This document shows, piece by piece, positions 43,901 through 51,477 of a stretch of 64,000 nucleotides of DNA. The notes under the pieces are model-generated. The model was not told the origin of the DNA. It was given only the letters and a program-made list of their open reading frames with translations, and searched no databases. The position numbers were made by a program, and so were the translations under genes. Where the stretch lies: the NCBI RefSeq assembly GCF_032121415.1, contig NZ_CP135079.1, forward strand, positions 4,650,001-4,714,000, in the 5' to 3' direction. The DNA comes from Streptomyces parvus (lineage in GTDB: Bacteria > Actinomycetota > Actinomycetes > Streptomycetales > Streptomycetaceae). Position 1 is the stretch's first letter; every line of letters begins with the position of its first letter.

Positions 43901-44454
43901 ACCCCGACGCCTTCGCCCAGGAGCTGGCCCGCCCCATGCCCCGCCCGCCGCAGCCTGCCGCCCGCCGGGGCACCCGGTTCCACGCCTGGGTCGAGTCCCG
44001 GTACGAGGAGCTGCCACTGCCCATGCTCGGCCCCGACGAGCTGCCCGGCGGCGACGAGAGCGACGCCGAGATCGCCGACGAGCGGGACCTCGCCGAGCTG
44101 AAGGAGGCGTTCGAGCGCACCGCGTACGCCCGGCGCACGCCCTACCGGGTGGAGACCCCCTTCCAGATCACCCTGGCGGGCCGGGTGGTCCGGGGCCGGA
44201 TCGACGCCGTCTACCGCACGGGCGACACCTACGAGATCGTCGACTGGAAGACCACCCGCCACCGCACCGCCGACCCGCTCCAGCTCGCCGTCTACCGGCT
44301 GGCCTGGGCCGAGCTGCACGATCTGCCGCTCGACGCGGTCACCGCCACCTTCCTCTACGTACGCACGGGCGAGACCGTCCGTCCGCGGGGACTGCCCGGC
44401 CGGGCCGAGCTGGAGCGGATCCTGCTGGACGAGCCGGACCCCGGGGACGGATAG
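40966..44454 (+). CDS. adnB: AdnAB helicase-nuclease subunit (AdnB-like)
   Basis: The 1162-residue partner of the preceding gene has a UvrD-type motor with Walker A GAGSGKTT at 39-46, LLDEYQDTS (motif II), GDPCQAIYGWRGA and LTAHKSKGLEW. An acidic linker follows at about 870-920. The C-terminal RecB-like nuclease shows GRIDAVY, EIVDWKT and PLQLAVYRLAWAEL with no Fe-S cysteines. The start was set at GTG 40966, since VSPRITDPEQL begins the conserved part; TACCGT lies 7 nt upstream and there is no ribosome site, so it may also have a leaderless transcript of its own. A GTG at 40924 is an alternative. It follows adnA by 55 nt. Confidence 0.88.
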   Translation: MSPRITDPEQLKELLGIPFTPEQTACIIAPPAPQVIVAGAGSGKTTVMAARVVWLVGTGQVAPEQVLGLTFTNKAAGELAERVRKALIAAGVTDPDVIDPDNPPGEPTISTYHAFAGRLLTEHGLRIGLEPSTRLLADATRYQLAAKVLREAPGPYPTLTRSFSTLVSDLLALDGELSEHLVRPGTLETYDTELLRELATAKLSNADLRKIPEAAEARRSLLGLTERYRAAKRSRDLLDFGDQIALSAELALTRPEVGRILREEFRVVLLDEYQDTSVAQRLLLSALFGSGTESGAGGHAVTAVGDPCQAIYGWRGASVANLDDFPEHFPHADGTPATRYSLSENRRSGGRLLQLANGLAAPLRAMHEGVEALRPAPGAERDGVVRCALLRTHTEEIDWLADSLAHLVRTGTPPGEIAVLCRTAGDFPEIQAALVARDIPVEVVGLAGLLHLPEVADLVAVCEVLQDPGANASLVRLLTGPRWRIGPRDLALLGRRARLLVHRAGHAGDADADQRLAEAVEGTDPAEVISLADALDTFLIAGDAADDGLPFSAEARVRFARLARELRDLRRSLADPLMDVLHRVLAATGLEVELSASPRALAARRRETLANFLDTAVRFASLDGEASLLAFLGFLRTAAQYEKGLDNALPGGENTVKVLTAHKSKGLEWDVVAVPGLVTGQFPSGQSRDAWTAQAKVLPHALRGDAATLPALETYDAKGIKAFKEEMKEHQHTEELRLGYVTFTRPRSLLLGSGHWWGPSQKRTRGPSAFLEALYEHCAAGHGEIEAWVDEPAEDEENPALAERDADLAWPLPLDADALARRRAARDTVLAHLERMAVQGEKRATAYGPDPRDVPAFEDDVPLHEGAFDDVPPDEDWDWDALPAERPPETAPDTADTTPHTEPAPHIPAARHPREDPKERPAPEDPADRLTPEEARTLASWDRDLDSLAGELRRARATVREVVIPAALSATQLLRLAEDPDAFAQELARPMPRPPQPAARRGTRFHAWVESRYEELPLPMLGPDELPGGDESDAEIADERDLAELKEAFERTAYARRTPYRVETPFQITLAGRVVRGRIDAVYRTGDTYEIVDWKTTRHRTADPLQLAVYRLAWAELHDLPLDAVTATFLYVRTGETVRPRGLPGRAELERILLDEPDPGDG

Positions 44455-44464
44455 GCTCAGGAGC

Positions 44465-45862
44465 ATGAGCGAGACCCCGGACAGCGCCGTCCGTACGTAC
44501 ACCGAACAGCACCGCGCCGCCTTCCTCGACGACCTCGCCGAGTGGCTGCGCATCCCCTCCGTGTCCGCGCAGCCGGAGCACGACGGCGACGTACGGCGCA
44601 GCGCCGAGTGGCTGAGCGCCAAGCTCAAGGAGACCGGTTTCCCGGTCGCCGAGATCTGGGAGACCCCCGGCGCCCCGGCGGTCTTCGCCGAGTGGCCCAG
44701 CGAGGACCCCGGGGCCCCGACCGTCCTGGTCTACGGCCACCACGACGTACAGCCCGCCGCCCGCGAGGACGGCTGGGCGACCGACCCCTTCGAGCCGGTG
44801 ATCCGGGACGGCCGGATGTACGGGCGCGGCGCCGCCGACGACAAGGGGCAGGTGTTCTTCCACACCCTGGGCGTCCGCGCCCACCTCGCCGCGACCGGCC
44901 GCACCACCCCCGCCGTCAACCTCAAGCTGCTGATCGAGGGCGAGGAGGAGTCCGGCTCCCCGAACTTCCGCGCCCTGACCGAGCAGCACGCCGACCGGCT
45001 CGCCGCCGACGCGGTGATCGTCTCGGACACCGGCATGTGGGACGAGGACACCCCGACCGTCTGCACCGGCATGCGCGGCCTCGCCGAGTGCGAGATCCAG
45101 CTGTACGGGCCCGCCCAGGACATCCACTCCGGATCGTTCGGCGGGGCCGTCCCCAACCCGGCCACCGAGATCGCCCGGCTGGTCGCCGCCCTCCACGACG
45201 AGGACGGGAAGGTCGCGATCCCGGGCTTCTACGACGGGGTCACCGACCTCACCGACACCGAGCGGGCCCTCTTCGCCGAGCTGCCCTTCGACGAGGCCAC
45301 CTGGCTGCGCACCGCGAAGTCGGGCGTCGCGGCTGGCGAGGCCGGGTACTCCACGCTGGAGCGCGTCTGGGCCCGCCCCACCGCCGAGGTCAACGGCATC
45401 GGCGGCGGCTACCAGGGCGCCGGAAGCAAGACGATCATCCCCTCCTCCGCCCTGGTGAAGATCAGCTTCCGGCTGGTCGACGGCCAGGACCCCGACGACG
45501 TACAGAAGACCGTCCGCGCCTGGGTGGAGTCCCGCATCCCAACGGGCATCCGCCACCGGATCGCCTTCCAGCCCGCCACCCGCCCCTGTCTGACCCCGCT
45601 GGACCACCCCGCCCTCCAGGCCGTGGCCCGCGCGATGGGCCGGGCCTTCGGAAGCAGGATCCTCTTCACCCGGGAAGGAGGCTCGGGCCCGGCCGCCGAT
45701 CTCAGGGACGTCCTCGGCGCCCCCGTCCTCTTCCTCGGCATCTCCGTACCCTCCGACGGCTGGCACGCCCCCGACGAGAAGGTCGAGCTGGACCTGCTGC
45801 TCAAGGGCGTGGAGACGACCGCCCACCTGTGGGGCGAACTGGCCACGGCGCTCGGCCGATGA
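44465..45862 (+). CDS. M20 family metallo-dipeptidase
   Basis: The 465-residue cytoplasmic enzyme belongs to the M20 dipeptidases, which use two zinc ions. Metal and catalytic residues are present: GHHDVQP near 95 (His and Asp), GAADDKGQ near 125, EGEEESGS near 160 (catalytic Glu and metal Glu), VSDTGMWD near 190 and the C-terminal GWHAPDEK. A dimerisation domain sits in the middle. The start ATG lies 10 nt after the adnB stop; TAGGCT precedes it by 7 nt, with AGGAG also very close, so both coupled and leaderless expression are possible. Confidence 0.92.
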   Translation: MSETPDSAVRTYTEQHRAAFLDDLAEWLRIPSVSAQPEHDGDVRRSAEWLSAKLKETGFPVAEIWETPGAPAVFAEWPSEDPGAPTVLVYGHHDVQPAAREDGWATDPFEPVIRDGRMYGRGAADDKGQVFFHTLGVRAHLAATGRTTPAVNLKLLIEGEEESGSPNFRALTEQHADRLAADAVIVSDTGMWDEDTPTVCTGMRGLAECEIQLYGPAQDIHSGSFGGAVPNPATEIARLVAALHDEDGKVAIPGFYDGVTDLTDTERALFAELPFDEATWLRTAKSGVAAGEAGYSTLERVWARPTAEVNGIGGGYQGAGSKTIIPSSALVKISFRLVDGQDPDDVQKTVRAWVESRIPTGIRHRIAFQPATRPCLTPLDHPALQAVARAMGRAFGSRILFTREGGSGPAADLRDVLGAPVLFLGISVPSDGWHAPDEKVELDLLLKGVETTAHLWGELATALGR

Positions 45863-45915
45863 ACCCCGCCCCACCTCCGTACATCCGATCCACCCAGGGG
45901 GAGTAGGAAGCACCT

Positions 45916-46872
45916 GTGAGCACCTTCGACAACGCCACCGCAGACCGCCCGATCGGCCTCACCGCACCGAGCGGCATCGACCGCGCGGCACACCACCGTC
46001 TCGACGAGGCATGGCTGGCCGTGGCGTGGAGCCACCCGACGACCCGCGTCTTCGTCGTCTCCGGCGGGCAGGTGCTGATCGACGACACCCCCGACGGGGG
46101 CACCGAGATCGTCATGACCCCGGCCTTCGAGGCCCCGGTCACCGAGACCCACCGGTACTTCCTCGGCACCGACGAGGACGGCGTCAGCTACTTTGCGCTC
46201 CAGAAGGACTCGCTGCCCGGCCGCATGGACCAGTCGGCCCGCCCGGCCGGACTCCGCGAGGCGGGCCTGCTCCTCGGCCCCCGGGACGCGGGGCTGATGG
46301 TGCACGCCGTCGCCCTGGAGAACTGGCAGCGGCTCCACCGCTTCTGTTCCCGCTGCGGCGAGCGCACCGTCATCGCGGCGGCCGGCCACATCCGCCGCTG
46401 CCAGGCCTGCGGGGCCGAGCACTACCCGCGCACCGACCCGGCGGTCATCATGCTGGTCACCGACGACCAGGACCGGGCGCTGCTGGGCCGCCAGGTGCAC
46501 TGGCCCGAGGGCCGTTTCTCCACGCTCGCCGGGTTCGTCGAGCCGGGGGAGTCGATCGAGCACTCCGTGGCCCGGGAGGTGTTCGAGGAGGCCGGGATCA
46601 CGGTCGGCGAGGTCGAGTACATCGCCAGCCAGCCGTGGCCGTTCCCCTCCAGCCTGATGCTCGGCTTCATGGCGCGGGCCACCTCCTTCGACATCACCGT
46701 CGACGGTGAGGAGATCGAGGAGGCCCGCTGGTTCTCCCGCGAGGACCTCACCGCCGCCTTCGAATCCGGCGAGATCATGCCCCCGTTCGGCATCTCCATC
46801 GCGTCCCGCCTGATCGAGCTCTGGTACGGCAAGCCGCTCCCGAAGCCCGGGGCCGTGAAGCGGACCACCTGA
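45916..46872 (+). CDS. nudC: NAD+ diphosphatase NudC (NAD-RNA decapping type)
   Basis: The 318-residue protein hydrolyses NAD(H) to NMN and AMP, and family members remove NAD caps from RNA. A zinc ribbon (FCSRCGER and RRCQACG) lies near 140-165. The Nudix box GFVEPGES, then REVFEEAGI, follows near 205-230. The NudC-specific SQPWPFPSSLM is next to it. The GTG start follows GGGGGAG. It lies 53 nt after the dipeptidase stop and is closed by a hairpin terminator. Confidence 0.94.
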   Translation: MSTFDNATADRPIGLTAPSGIDRAAHHRLDEAWLAVAWSHPTTRVFVVSGGQVLIDDTPDGGTEIVMTPAFEAPVTETHRYFLGTDEDGVSYFALQKDSLPGRMDQSARPAGLREAGLLLGPRDAGLMVHAVALENWQRLHRFCSRCGERTVIAAAGHIRRCQACGAEHYPRTDPAVIMLVTDDQDRALLGRQVHWPEGRFSTLAGFVEPGESIEHSVAREVFEEAGITVGEVEYIASQPWPFPSSLMLGFMARATSFDITVDGEEIEEARWFSREDLTAAFESGEIMPPFGISIASRLIELWYGKPLPKPGAVKRTT

Positions 46873-46897
46873 GGTCCGCGCCCCGCCCGGACACACG

Positions 46898-46924
46898 ACT
46901 GCCCCCGGCGGTGCCGGGGGCAGT
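46898..46924. terminator. Bidirectional hairpin terminator
   Basis: A perfect 12-bp stem (ACTGCCCCCGGC and complement) with a GGT loop separates nudC from the convergent mycoredoxin gene. Confidence 0.8.
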
Positions 46925-46946
46925 GGTACGCGCGACAGGCGGCGGA

Positions 46947-47201
46947 TCAGGCGGCGAGGGCCTGCTTCACCTGGGCGAGCGAGGGGTTCGTCATGACCGA
47001 CTCGGTGCCCGAGGGGGCCACGATCAGCAGGGTGGGGACCGTCTGGTTTCCGCCATTCGCCTTCTCGACGAACGCGGCCGACTCCGGGTCGTGCTCGATG
47101 TTGACCTCGTTGTACGCGATGCCCTCGCGGTCCATCTGGCTCTTCAGCCGACGGCAGTAGCCGCACCAGGTGGTGCTGTACATCGTCACAGTGCCCGCCA
47201 T
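46947..47201 (-). CDS. mrx1: Mycoredoxin (glutaredoxin-like)
   Basis: The 84-residue thioredoxin-fold protein has the active site TTWCGYC with Cys13 and Cys16. CGYC is the motif of mycoredoxin-1, which reduces mycothiol mixed disulfides in actinobacteria. The cis-Pro is in QTVPTLLI. The ATG at 47201 follows AAGGAG at 10 nt. The gene is divergent from uvrD2 and ends at a shared terminator with nudC. Confidence 0.92.
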   Translation of the reverse strand: MAGTVTMYSTTWCGYCRRLKSQMDREGIAYNEVNIEHDPESAAFVEKANGGNQTVPTLLIVAPSGTESVMTNPSLAQVKQALAA

Positions 47202-47521
47202 GTCGCTGGCGCTCCTTCGTCTCGTCCGTACCGCTGCGCGGCCGGCAGCGTCACCTGCGGACCGGCCGCTCATCGCAGCGCTCCCGCAGAACAAGGGAAC
47301 GTACGGGAGGCGGCCACCATTCCCGCGACGCCGGCACGAGCCCCGCGACCGGCCGCTTTTCGCCTGCCCGGACCGGCTCCGGGACCGCTTCGGGACCGCT
47401 CGTGGACTGCTCCGGGACCGGTTTCGCGGCGGGCTTCGCACCGCCCGCCCCGGTATGACGAACAGCCCACACCTGTGGACGACCGCCGCCTCCGCCCCCG
47501 GGGACCTGGCAGCATGGCGGG
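47202..47521. other. Intergenic region between mycoredoxin and uvrD2 genes
   Basis: This 320-nt divergent region should hold both promoters. CAGCAT (47510-47515) ends 6 nt before the uvrD2 GTG. I found no convincing ORF, RNA element or strong repeat in it. Confidence 0.4.
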
Positions 47522-49741
47522 GTGACAGCAGCAACGCACTCCACCCTCTTCCCGCAGGTACCCGAGACCCCGGACGCCGTGCTCGACGGGCTCGACCCCG
47601 AGCAGCGCGAGGTGGCGCTCGCCCTGCACGGACCGGTGTGCGTGCTGGCCGGAGCCGGGACGGGCAAGACCCGCGCGATCACCCACCGCATCGCGTACGG
47701 CGTGCGGGCGGGCATCCTCCAGCCCGCCACGGTCCTCGCCGTCACGTTCACCAACCGGGCCGCCGGAGAGATGCGCGGCCGCCTCCGCCAGCTCGGCGCG
47801 ACCGGCGTCCAGGCGCGGACCTTCCACTCCGCCGCGCTTCGGCAGCTCCAGTATTTCTGGCCGAAAGCAGTCGGTGGCGAGCTGCCCCGGCTGCTGGAGC
47901 GGAAGGTGCAGCTCGTCGCCGAGGCCGCCGCCCGCTGCGAGCTCCGGCTCGACCGCACCGAGCTGCGGGACGTCACCGGCGAGATCGAGTGGGCCAAGGT
48001 CACGCAGACCGTCCCCGCCGACTACGCGGCGGCCGTCGCCAAGGCCCAGCGGGACGCCCCCCGGGACCCGGCGGTCCTCTCCCAGATCTACTCCACGTAC
48101 GAACAGCTCAAGCGCGACCGCTCGGTGATCGACTTCGAGGACGTGCTGCTGCTGATGGTCGGCATCCTCCAGGACCGGGGAGACATCGCCGACCACGTGC
48201 GCGGCCAGTACCAGCACTTCGTCGTCGACGAGTACCAGGACGTGAGCCCGCTCCAGCAGCGGCTGCTCGACCTCTGGGTCGGCGACCGGGACAATCTCTG
48301 CGTCGTCGGCGACGCCAGCCAGACGATCTACTCCTTCACCGGGGCCACCCCCGACCACCTGCTGAACTTCCGCACCCGACACCCCGGGGCGACCGTCGTC
48401 AAGCTGGTCCGGGACTACCGCTCCACCCCCCAGGTCGTCCGCCTCGCCAACGGCCTGCTGAGCCAGGCCCACGGCAAGGCCGCCGACCACCGCCTGGAGC
48501 TGGTCTCCCAGCGCGACAAGGGCCCCGAGCCGGTCTACACGGAGTACGGGGACGAGCCCAGCGAGGCCGAGTCCACCGCCCGGCGTATCCGCGACCTCAT
48601 CGCCGGGGGCGTGCCGGCCGGCGAGATCGCCGTGCTCTACCGGGTCAACTCCCAGTCCGAAATCTACGAGCAGGCCCTCGCGGACGCCGGGGTGCCCTAC
48701 CAGCTGCGCGGCGCCGAGCGGTTCTTCGAGCGGGCCGAGGTCCGGGAGGCGGGCGTCGCCCTGCGGGGCGCGGCCCGCGCCGGGCGCAACGACTCCCTCC
48801 TCGACGGGGCGGAGGACCTGGCCTCCCAGGTGCGGGCGGTGCTCTCCACCAAGGGCTGGACCACCCGCCCGCCCGCCGGATCGGGCTCCGCGCGCGACCG
48901 CTGGGAGTCGCTGGCCGCGCTGGTGCGCCTCGCCGAGGACTTCGAGACGGCGAAACCGGGGGCGACCCTGACCGACCTGGTCCGCGAGCTCGACGAACGG
49001 GCGGCCGCCCAGCACGCCCCGGCGGTCCAGGGGGTGACCCTGGCATCGCTGCACGCCGCGAAGGGCCTCGAATGGGACGCCGTCTTCCTGGTCGGCCTGA
49101 CCGAGGGCATGATGCCGATCGCGTACGCCAAGACCGACGAGCAGGTCGAGGAGGAGCGCCGCCTGCTGTACGTCGGGATCACCCGCGCCCGGGTCCACCT
49201 CTCGCTCTCCTGGGCGCTGGCCCGGTCGCCGGGCGGCCGGGGAGGCCGCAAGCCGACCCGCTTCCTGAACGGGCTGCGGCCGGGCTCGACGGGGTCCGGT
49301 GCGCGGGGAGGCGTCGGCGGGGGCGGCGGGATCGACCGGGGTACCGGCCGGGCCGCGACCGCCGGGCGTGCCCCGGCCGTCGAACGCAAGCCCAGGAGCC
49401 CGGTGCGCTGCCGGGTCTGCGGCCGGACGCTCACCGACGCGGGCGAGATGAAGCTGATGCGCTGCGAGGAGTGTCCCTCGGACATGGACGAGGCGCTGTA
49501 CGAGCGGCTCCACGCCTGGCGCGCCGGCCAGGCGGCCCTGCTCGGCCAGCCCGACTACTGCGTCTTCACCGAGAAGACCCTCATGGCGATCGCCGAGGCG
49601 GTGCCGTCCACCGAGGGCGAGCTGGTCGTCATCGCCGGTGTCGGCAACCGGAAGTTGAGCCGCTTCGGCACCGATGTTCTGGCCATCTGCGCAGGTGAGA
49701 CGGTTGGTGACGGGCCCGAGGAGGGTGCCGGTGAGACCTGA
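47522..49741 (+). CDS. uvrD2: UvrD2-type ATP-dependent DNA helicase with Cys4 motif and HRDC domain
   Basis: The 739-residue SF1A helicase unwinds DNA 3' to 5'. The motor shows Walker A AGAGTGKT at 43-50, VVDEYQDVS, GDASQTIYSFTGA and ASLHAAKGLEW. After a Gly-rich linker comes a tetracysteine module (Cys630, 633, 648, 651), then a C-terminal HRDC domain. That order is the mark of mycobacterial UvrD2, which is essential in that group. The GTG start has no ribosome site and CAGCAT 6 nt upstream, so a leaderless mRNA is possible. Some helicase segments between residues 390 and 480 look shortened compared with UvrD1-type enzymes. Confidence 0.93.
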   Translation: MTAATHSTLFPQVPETPDAVLDGLDPEQREVALALHGPVCVLAGAGTGKTRAITHRIAYGVRAGILQPATVLAVTFTNRAAGEMRGRLRQLGATGVQARTFHSAALRQLQYFWPKAVGGELPRLLERKVQLVAEAAARCELRLDRTELRDVTGEIEWAKVTQTVPADYAAAVAKAQRDAPRDPAVLSQIYSTYEQLKRDRSVIDFEDVLLLMVGILQDRGDIADHVRGQYQHFVVDEYQDVSPLQQRLLDLWVGDRDNLCVVGDASQTIYSFTGATPDHLLNFRTRHPGATVVKLVRDYRSTPQVVRLANGLLSQAHGKAADHRLELVSQRDKGPEPVYTEYGDEPSEAESTARRIRDLIAGGVPAGEIAVLYRVNSQSEIYEQALADAGVPYQLRGAERFFERAEVREAGVALRGAARAGRNDSLLDGAEDLASQVRAVLSTKGWTTRPPAGSGSARDRWESLAALVRLAEDFETAKPGATLTDLVRELDERAAAQHAPAVQGVTLASLHAAKGLEWDAVFLVGLTEGMMPIAYAKTDEQVEEERRLLYVGITRARVHLSLSWALARSPGGRGGRKPTRFLNGLRPGSTGSGARGGVGGGGGIDRGTGRAATAGRAPAVERKPRSPVRCRVCGRTLTDAGEMKLMRCEECPSDMDEALYERLHAWRAGQAALLGQPDYCVFTEKTLMAIAEAVPSTEGELVVIAGVGNRKLSRFGTDVLAICAGETVGDGPEEGAGET

Positions 49742-49764
49742 GGAAAACTCGTCCAGAAAATGGT

Positions 49765-49794
49765 TTGCGCCCGCACCAGTCGTCACCATAGGTT
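49765..49794 (+). promoter_or_regulatory. wblC promoter with AT-rich WblC-type site
   Basis: TTGCGC (49765-49770) and TAGGTT (49789-49794) are 18 nt apart, predicting transcription from about 49802. Directly upstream of the -35 lies AGAAAATGG. WhiB7/WblC-activated promoters carry such an A/T-rich tract just before the -35, so autoregulation is likely. Confidence 0.6.
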
Positions 49795-49917
49795 CTTAAC
49801 CACGGGAACAGCGACTTCTCTGAAGCCCTGGCTCCGTGCTGTACTTAGCTGTACTTATCCGAATACGCAGGATCGGCCCCGGCCGGTCCCATGAGACGCC
49901 GAGAGGAGGCGATTGAA

Positions 49918-50250
49918 GTGATCAGCATCATCGAAACCCAGAAAATGACCGATCTTTCGGTCGTCTCCGCCTGCTCGCTCGGCCTCACCCGCTCCGCGGC
50001 TGCCTCGCTCCACGCCACCGGTCTGTCCGGCATTTCTGCCGCCCGTCCGCTGTCCCCGGCGAGCCTCCCCGTGACGCGGGAGCGCAATGAGCGACCGATC
50101 GAGGCACCGGCGGCAGCAGTAGTGAAGGCAGCGCAGGCCCAGGCCTATGCCTTTGCGGCGGCCGGTGCCGGAGTCAAGACGCAGACGCAGATGAAGCACC
50201 ACACGATGTGGGCCTTCCGTGGGCCTGAACCCTGGAGCGATCCAGCCTGA
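49918..50250 (+). CDS. Leader ORF of wblC (110 codons)
   Basis: The ORF begins at GTG 49918, 8 nt after GAGGAGG, and ends at TGA 50250, just before the terminator. The product starts MISIIETQKMTDLSVVSACS and is not like any protein I know; it is Ala-rich with a polar C-terminus (HHTMWAFRGPEPWSDPA). Its position between promoter and attenuator indicates that its translation, rather than its product, matters. Ribosome stalling would decide whether transcription reaches wblC. Another ATG in the same frame lies at 49891. The ORF is long for an attenuator leader. Confidence 0.7.
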   Translation: MISIIETQKMTDLSVVSACSLGLTRSAAASLHATGLSGISAARPLSPASLPVTRERNERPIEAPAAAVVKAAQAQAYAFAAAGAGVKTQTQMKHHTMWAFRGPEPWSDPA

Positions 50251-50317
50251 TCCAGCATCAGGCCGGCGCCTTCAGGGCCGCGGAACCCCACTCGGGATCC
50301 GCGGCCCTTTTGTTTTG
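50222..50317 (+). terminator. wblC attenuator: intrinsic terminator with alternative antiterminator
   Basis: The terminator is a 10-bp stem (GGGCCGCGGA 50275-50284, TCCGCGGCCC 50298-50307, with an inner CCC/GGG pairing) followed by TTTTGTTTTG, a rare true U-run in this genome. The 5' arm can pair elsewhere: GGCCTGAA at 50222-50229, inside the leader ORF, pairs with TTCAGG-GCC at 50271-50279 with one bulged G. A third hairpin (GCCTGAT 50245-50251 with ATCAGGC 50257-50263) covers the leader ORF stop. This is the layout of ribosome-controlled attenuation. Confidence 0.75.
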
Positions 50318-50426
50318 TCCGAACGGACGGAACGGAACGAAGGAGCCTCGGGACAAGCAGGACCTGGTACCAGAAGCCGCCAACCGGCCAACAGGCCGGC
50401 ACGACCAGACGAGGACACCACCCACC

Positions 50427-50795
50427 GTGCACATCGAAACGCACGCCCCGTCAGTACCGCTCTCCACCCCGATCTCGCCGCCCGGCTCCACGGAGGACTC
50501 CACCTTGACCCCGCTCACCACGCTCACCGCGCTCGACGACGCCATCGAGAACCTCGGTGTGCCCGTCCCGTGCCGCTCCTACGACCCGGAGGTCTTCTTC
50601 GCCGAGTCGCCCGCCGACGTCGAGTACGCCAAGTCCCTCTGCCGCACCTGTCCGCTCGTCGAGGCCTGCCTCGCCGGTGCGAAGGACCGCCGCGAGCCGT
50701 GGGGTGTCTGGGGCGGCGAGCTCTTCGTCCAGGGCGTCGTCGTGGCCCGCAAGCGTCCGCGTGGCCGTCCGCGCAAGAACCCGGTCGCAGCGTGA
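50427..50795 (+). CDS. wblC: WblC (WhiB7-type) transcription factor
   Basis: WblC is an Fe-S-binding activator that partners with the housekeeping sigma factor and switches on intrinsic resistance to ribosome-targeting antibiotics. The 122-residue product has four cluster cysteines (PVPCRSYD, LCRTC and VEAC), the WGGEL turn motif and a C-terminal AT-hook RPRGRPRK that binds the A/T-rich promoter site. The GTG at 50427 gives the usual family length; the longer frame from 50310 would begin within the terminator. Expression is set by the attenuator and promoter upstream. Confidence 0.95.
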   Translation: MHIETHAPSVPLSTPISPPGSTEDSTLTPLTTLTALDDAIENLGVPVPCRSYDPEVFFAESPADVEYAKSLCRTCPLVEACLAGAKDRREPWGVWGGELFVQGVVVARKRPRGRPRKNPVAA

Positions 50796-50980
50796 CCGCG
50801 ACCTGTGGGGTCCCCGCCCCCACCCGCAGTCTGCGCCTCGGAACGATCGACCGCCCCTACACACATGACCCCCGGAACCAGGCACCGATGATCACCCCCA
50901 CGAAGGAGCCCGTCGGCTCCGCCACCCCCGACGTCACCATCAGCGGCGCGAACGACTCGCGTCAGAACAGGACCCGCGAA

Positions 50981-51151
50981 ATGCAACTCATCCCAGAAGC
51001 CCTGGCACGTGCGCATATGCACGACCGCCTGCGGGAGGCCCAGGAGGACCGCCAGTCGGCCCGCCTGCTCGCCGCCCGCCGGATGCAGCGCCGGGCGGAG
51101 CGTGCCTCGCTGCGCGCCCGCCGCGCGCTGGCCATGGCGGTCATGCACTGA
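50981..51151 (+). CDS. Small basic hypothetical protein downstream of wblC
   Basis: The 56-residue product (MQLIPEALARAHMHDRL, then an Arg- and Ala-rich helix ending ARRALAMAVMH) is probably one long basic helix. I recall similar short proteins after wblC in Streptomyces; no function is known. ATG 50981 follows AGGA at 8 nt. An in-frame ATG at 50888 would give 87 residues with an extra Thr/Ser-rich N-terminus and is possible. It is closed by a strong terminator. Confidence 0.65.
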   Translation: MQLIPEALARAHMHDRLREAQEDRQSARLLAARRMQRRAERASLRARRALAMAVMH

Positions 51152-51168
51152 CCTGCGTAGCCCCATCA

Positions 51169-51210
51169 CGCCCCGGGGGGCCGTCCGGACACGGACGGCC
51201 CCCCGGGGCG
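51169..51210. terminator. Strong hairpin terminator
   Basis: A perfect 19-bp stem (arms 51169-51187 and 51192-51210) with a GACA loop and a following TTT closes the wblC region. Confidence 0.85.
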
Positions 51211-51252
51211 TTTGCGCTGTCGGCCGTCCGGCCCCGGGGATATCGTCAGGAG

Positions 51253-51456
51253 GTGGACGAGAAGACCGAGCCCCCCGAACAGACCGCCACGGGAAGCCTG
51301 GTGTGCGCCCGGTGCTACGCCACCGCCGAAGGCGACACCGTCCCCGTGACCTGGCTCAGCTCCGTGGAGGACGGACGCCGCCTCCACTTCTGCGAGAGCT
51401 GCGCCCGGCTCCACATCCGCGCGATCGAGAGCCGCCTCGACTCACTCTGGTGGTGA
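51253..51456 (+). CDS. Small zinc-ribbon-like protein
   Basis: The 67-residue product has two Cys pairs (LVCARCYA and FCESCARLH) spaced like a zinc ribbon and ends with an amphipathic helix (IRAIESRLDSLWW). Function is unknown. The GTG at 51253 has no room for a ribosome site, but TATCGT ends 6 nt upstream, so transcription probably starts at the start codon itself. It is convergent with the ABC1 kinase gene. Confidence 0.75.
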   Translation: MDEKTEPPEQTATGSLVCARCYATAEGDTVPVTWLSSVEDGRRLHFCESCARLHIRAIESRLDSLWW

Positions 51457-51477
51457 CCACAGAGGTCCCCGGCCCGC

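Noticed and set aside
50310..50426. N-terminal extension of WblC from an upstream ATG.
   Set aside because: That ATG would lie in the terminator U-tract region, and GTG 50427 gives the usual 122-residue WblC.
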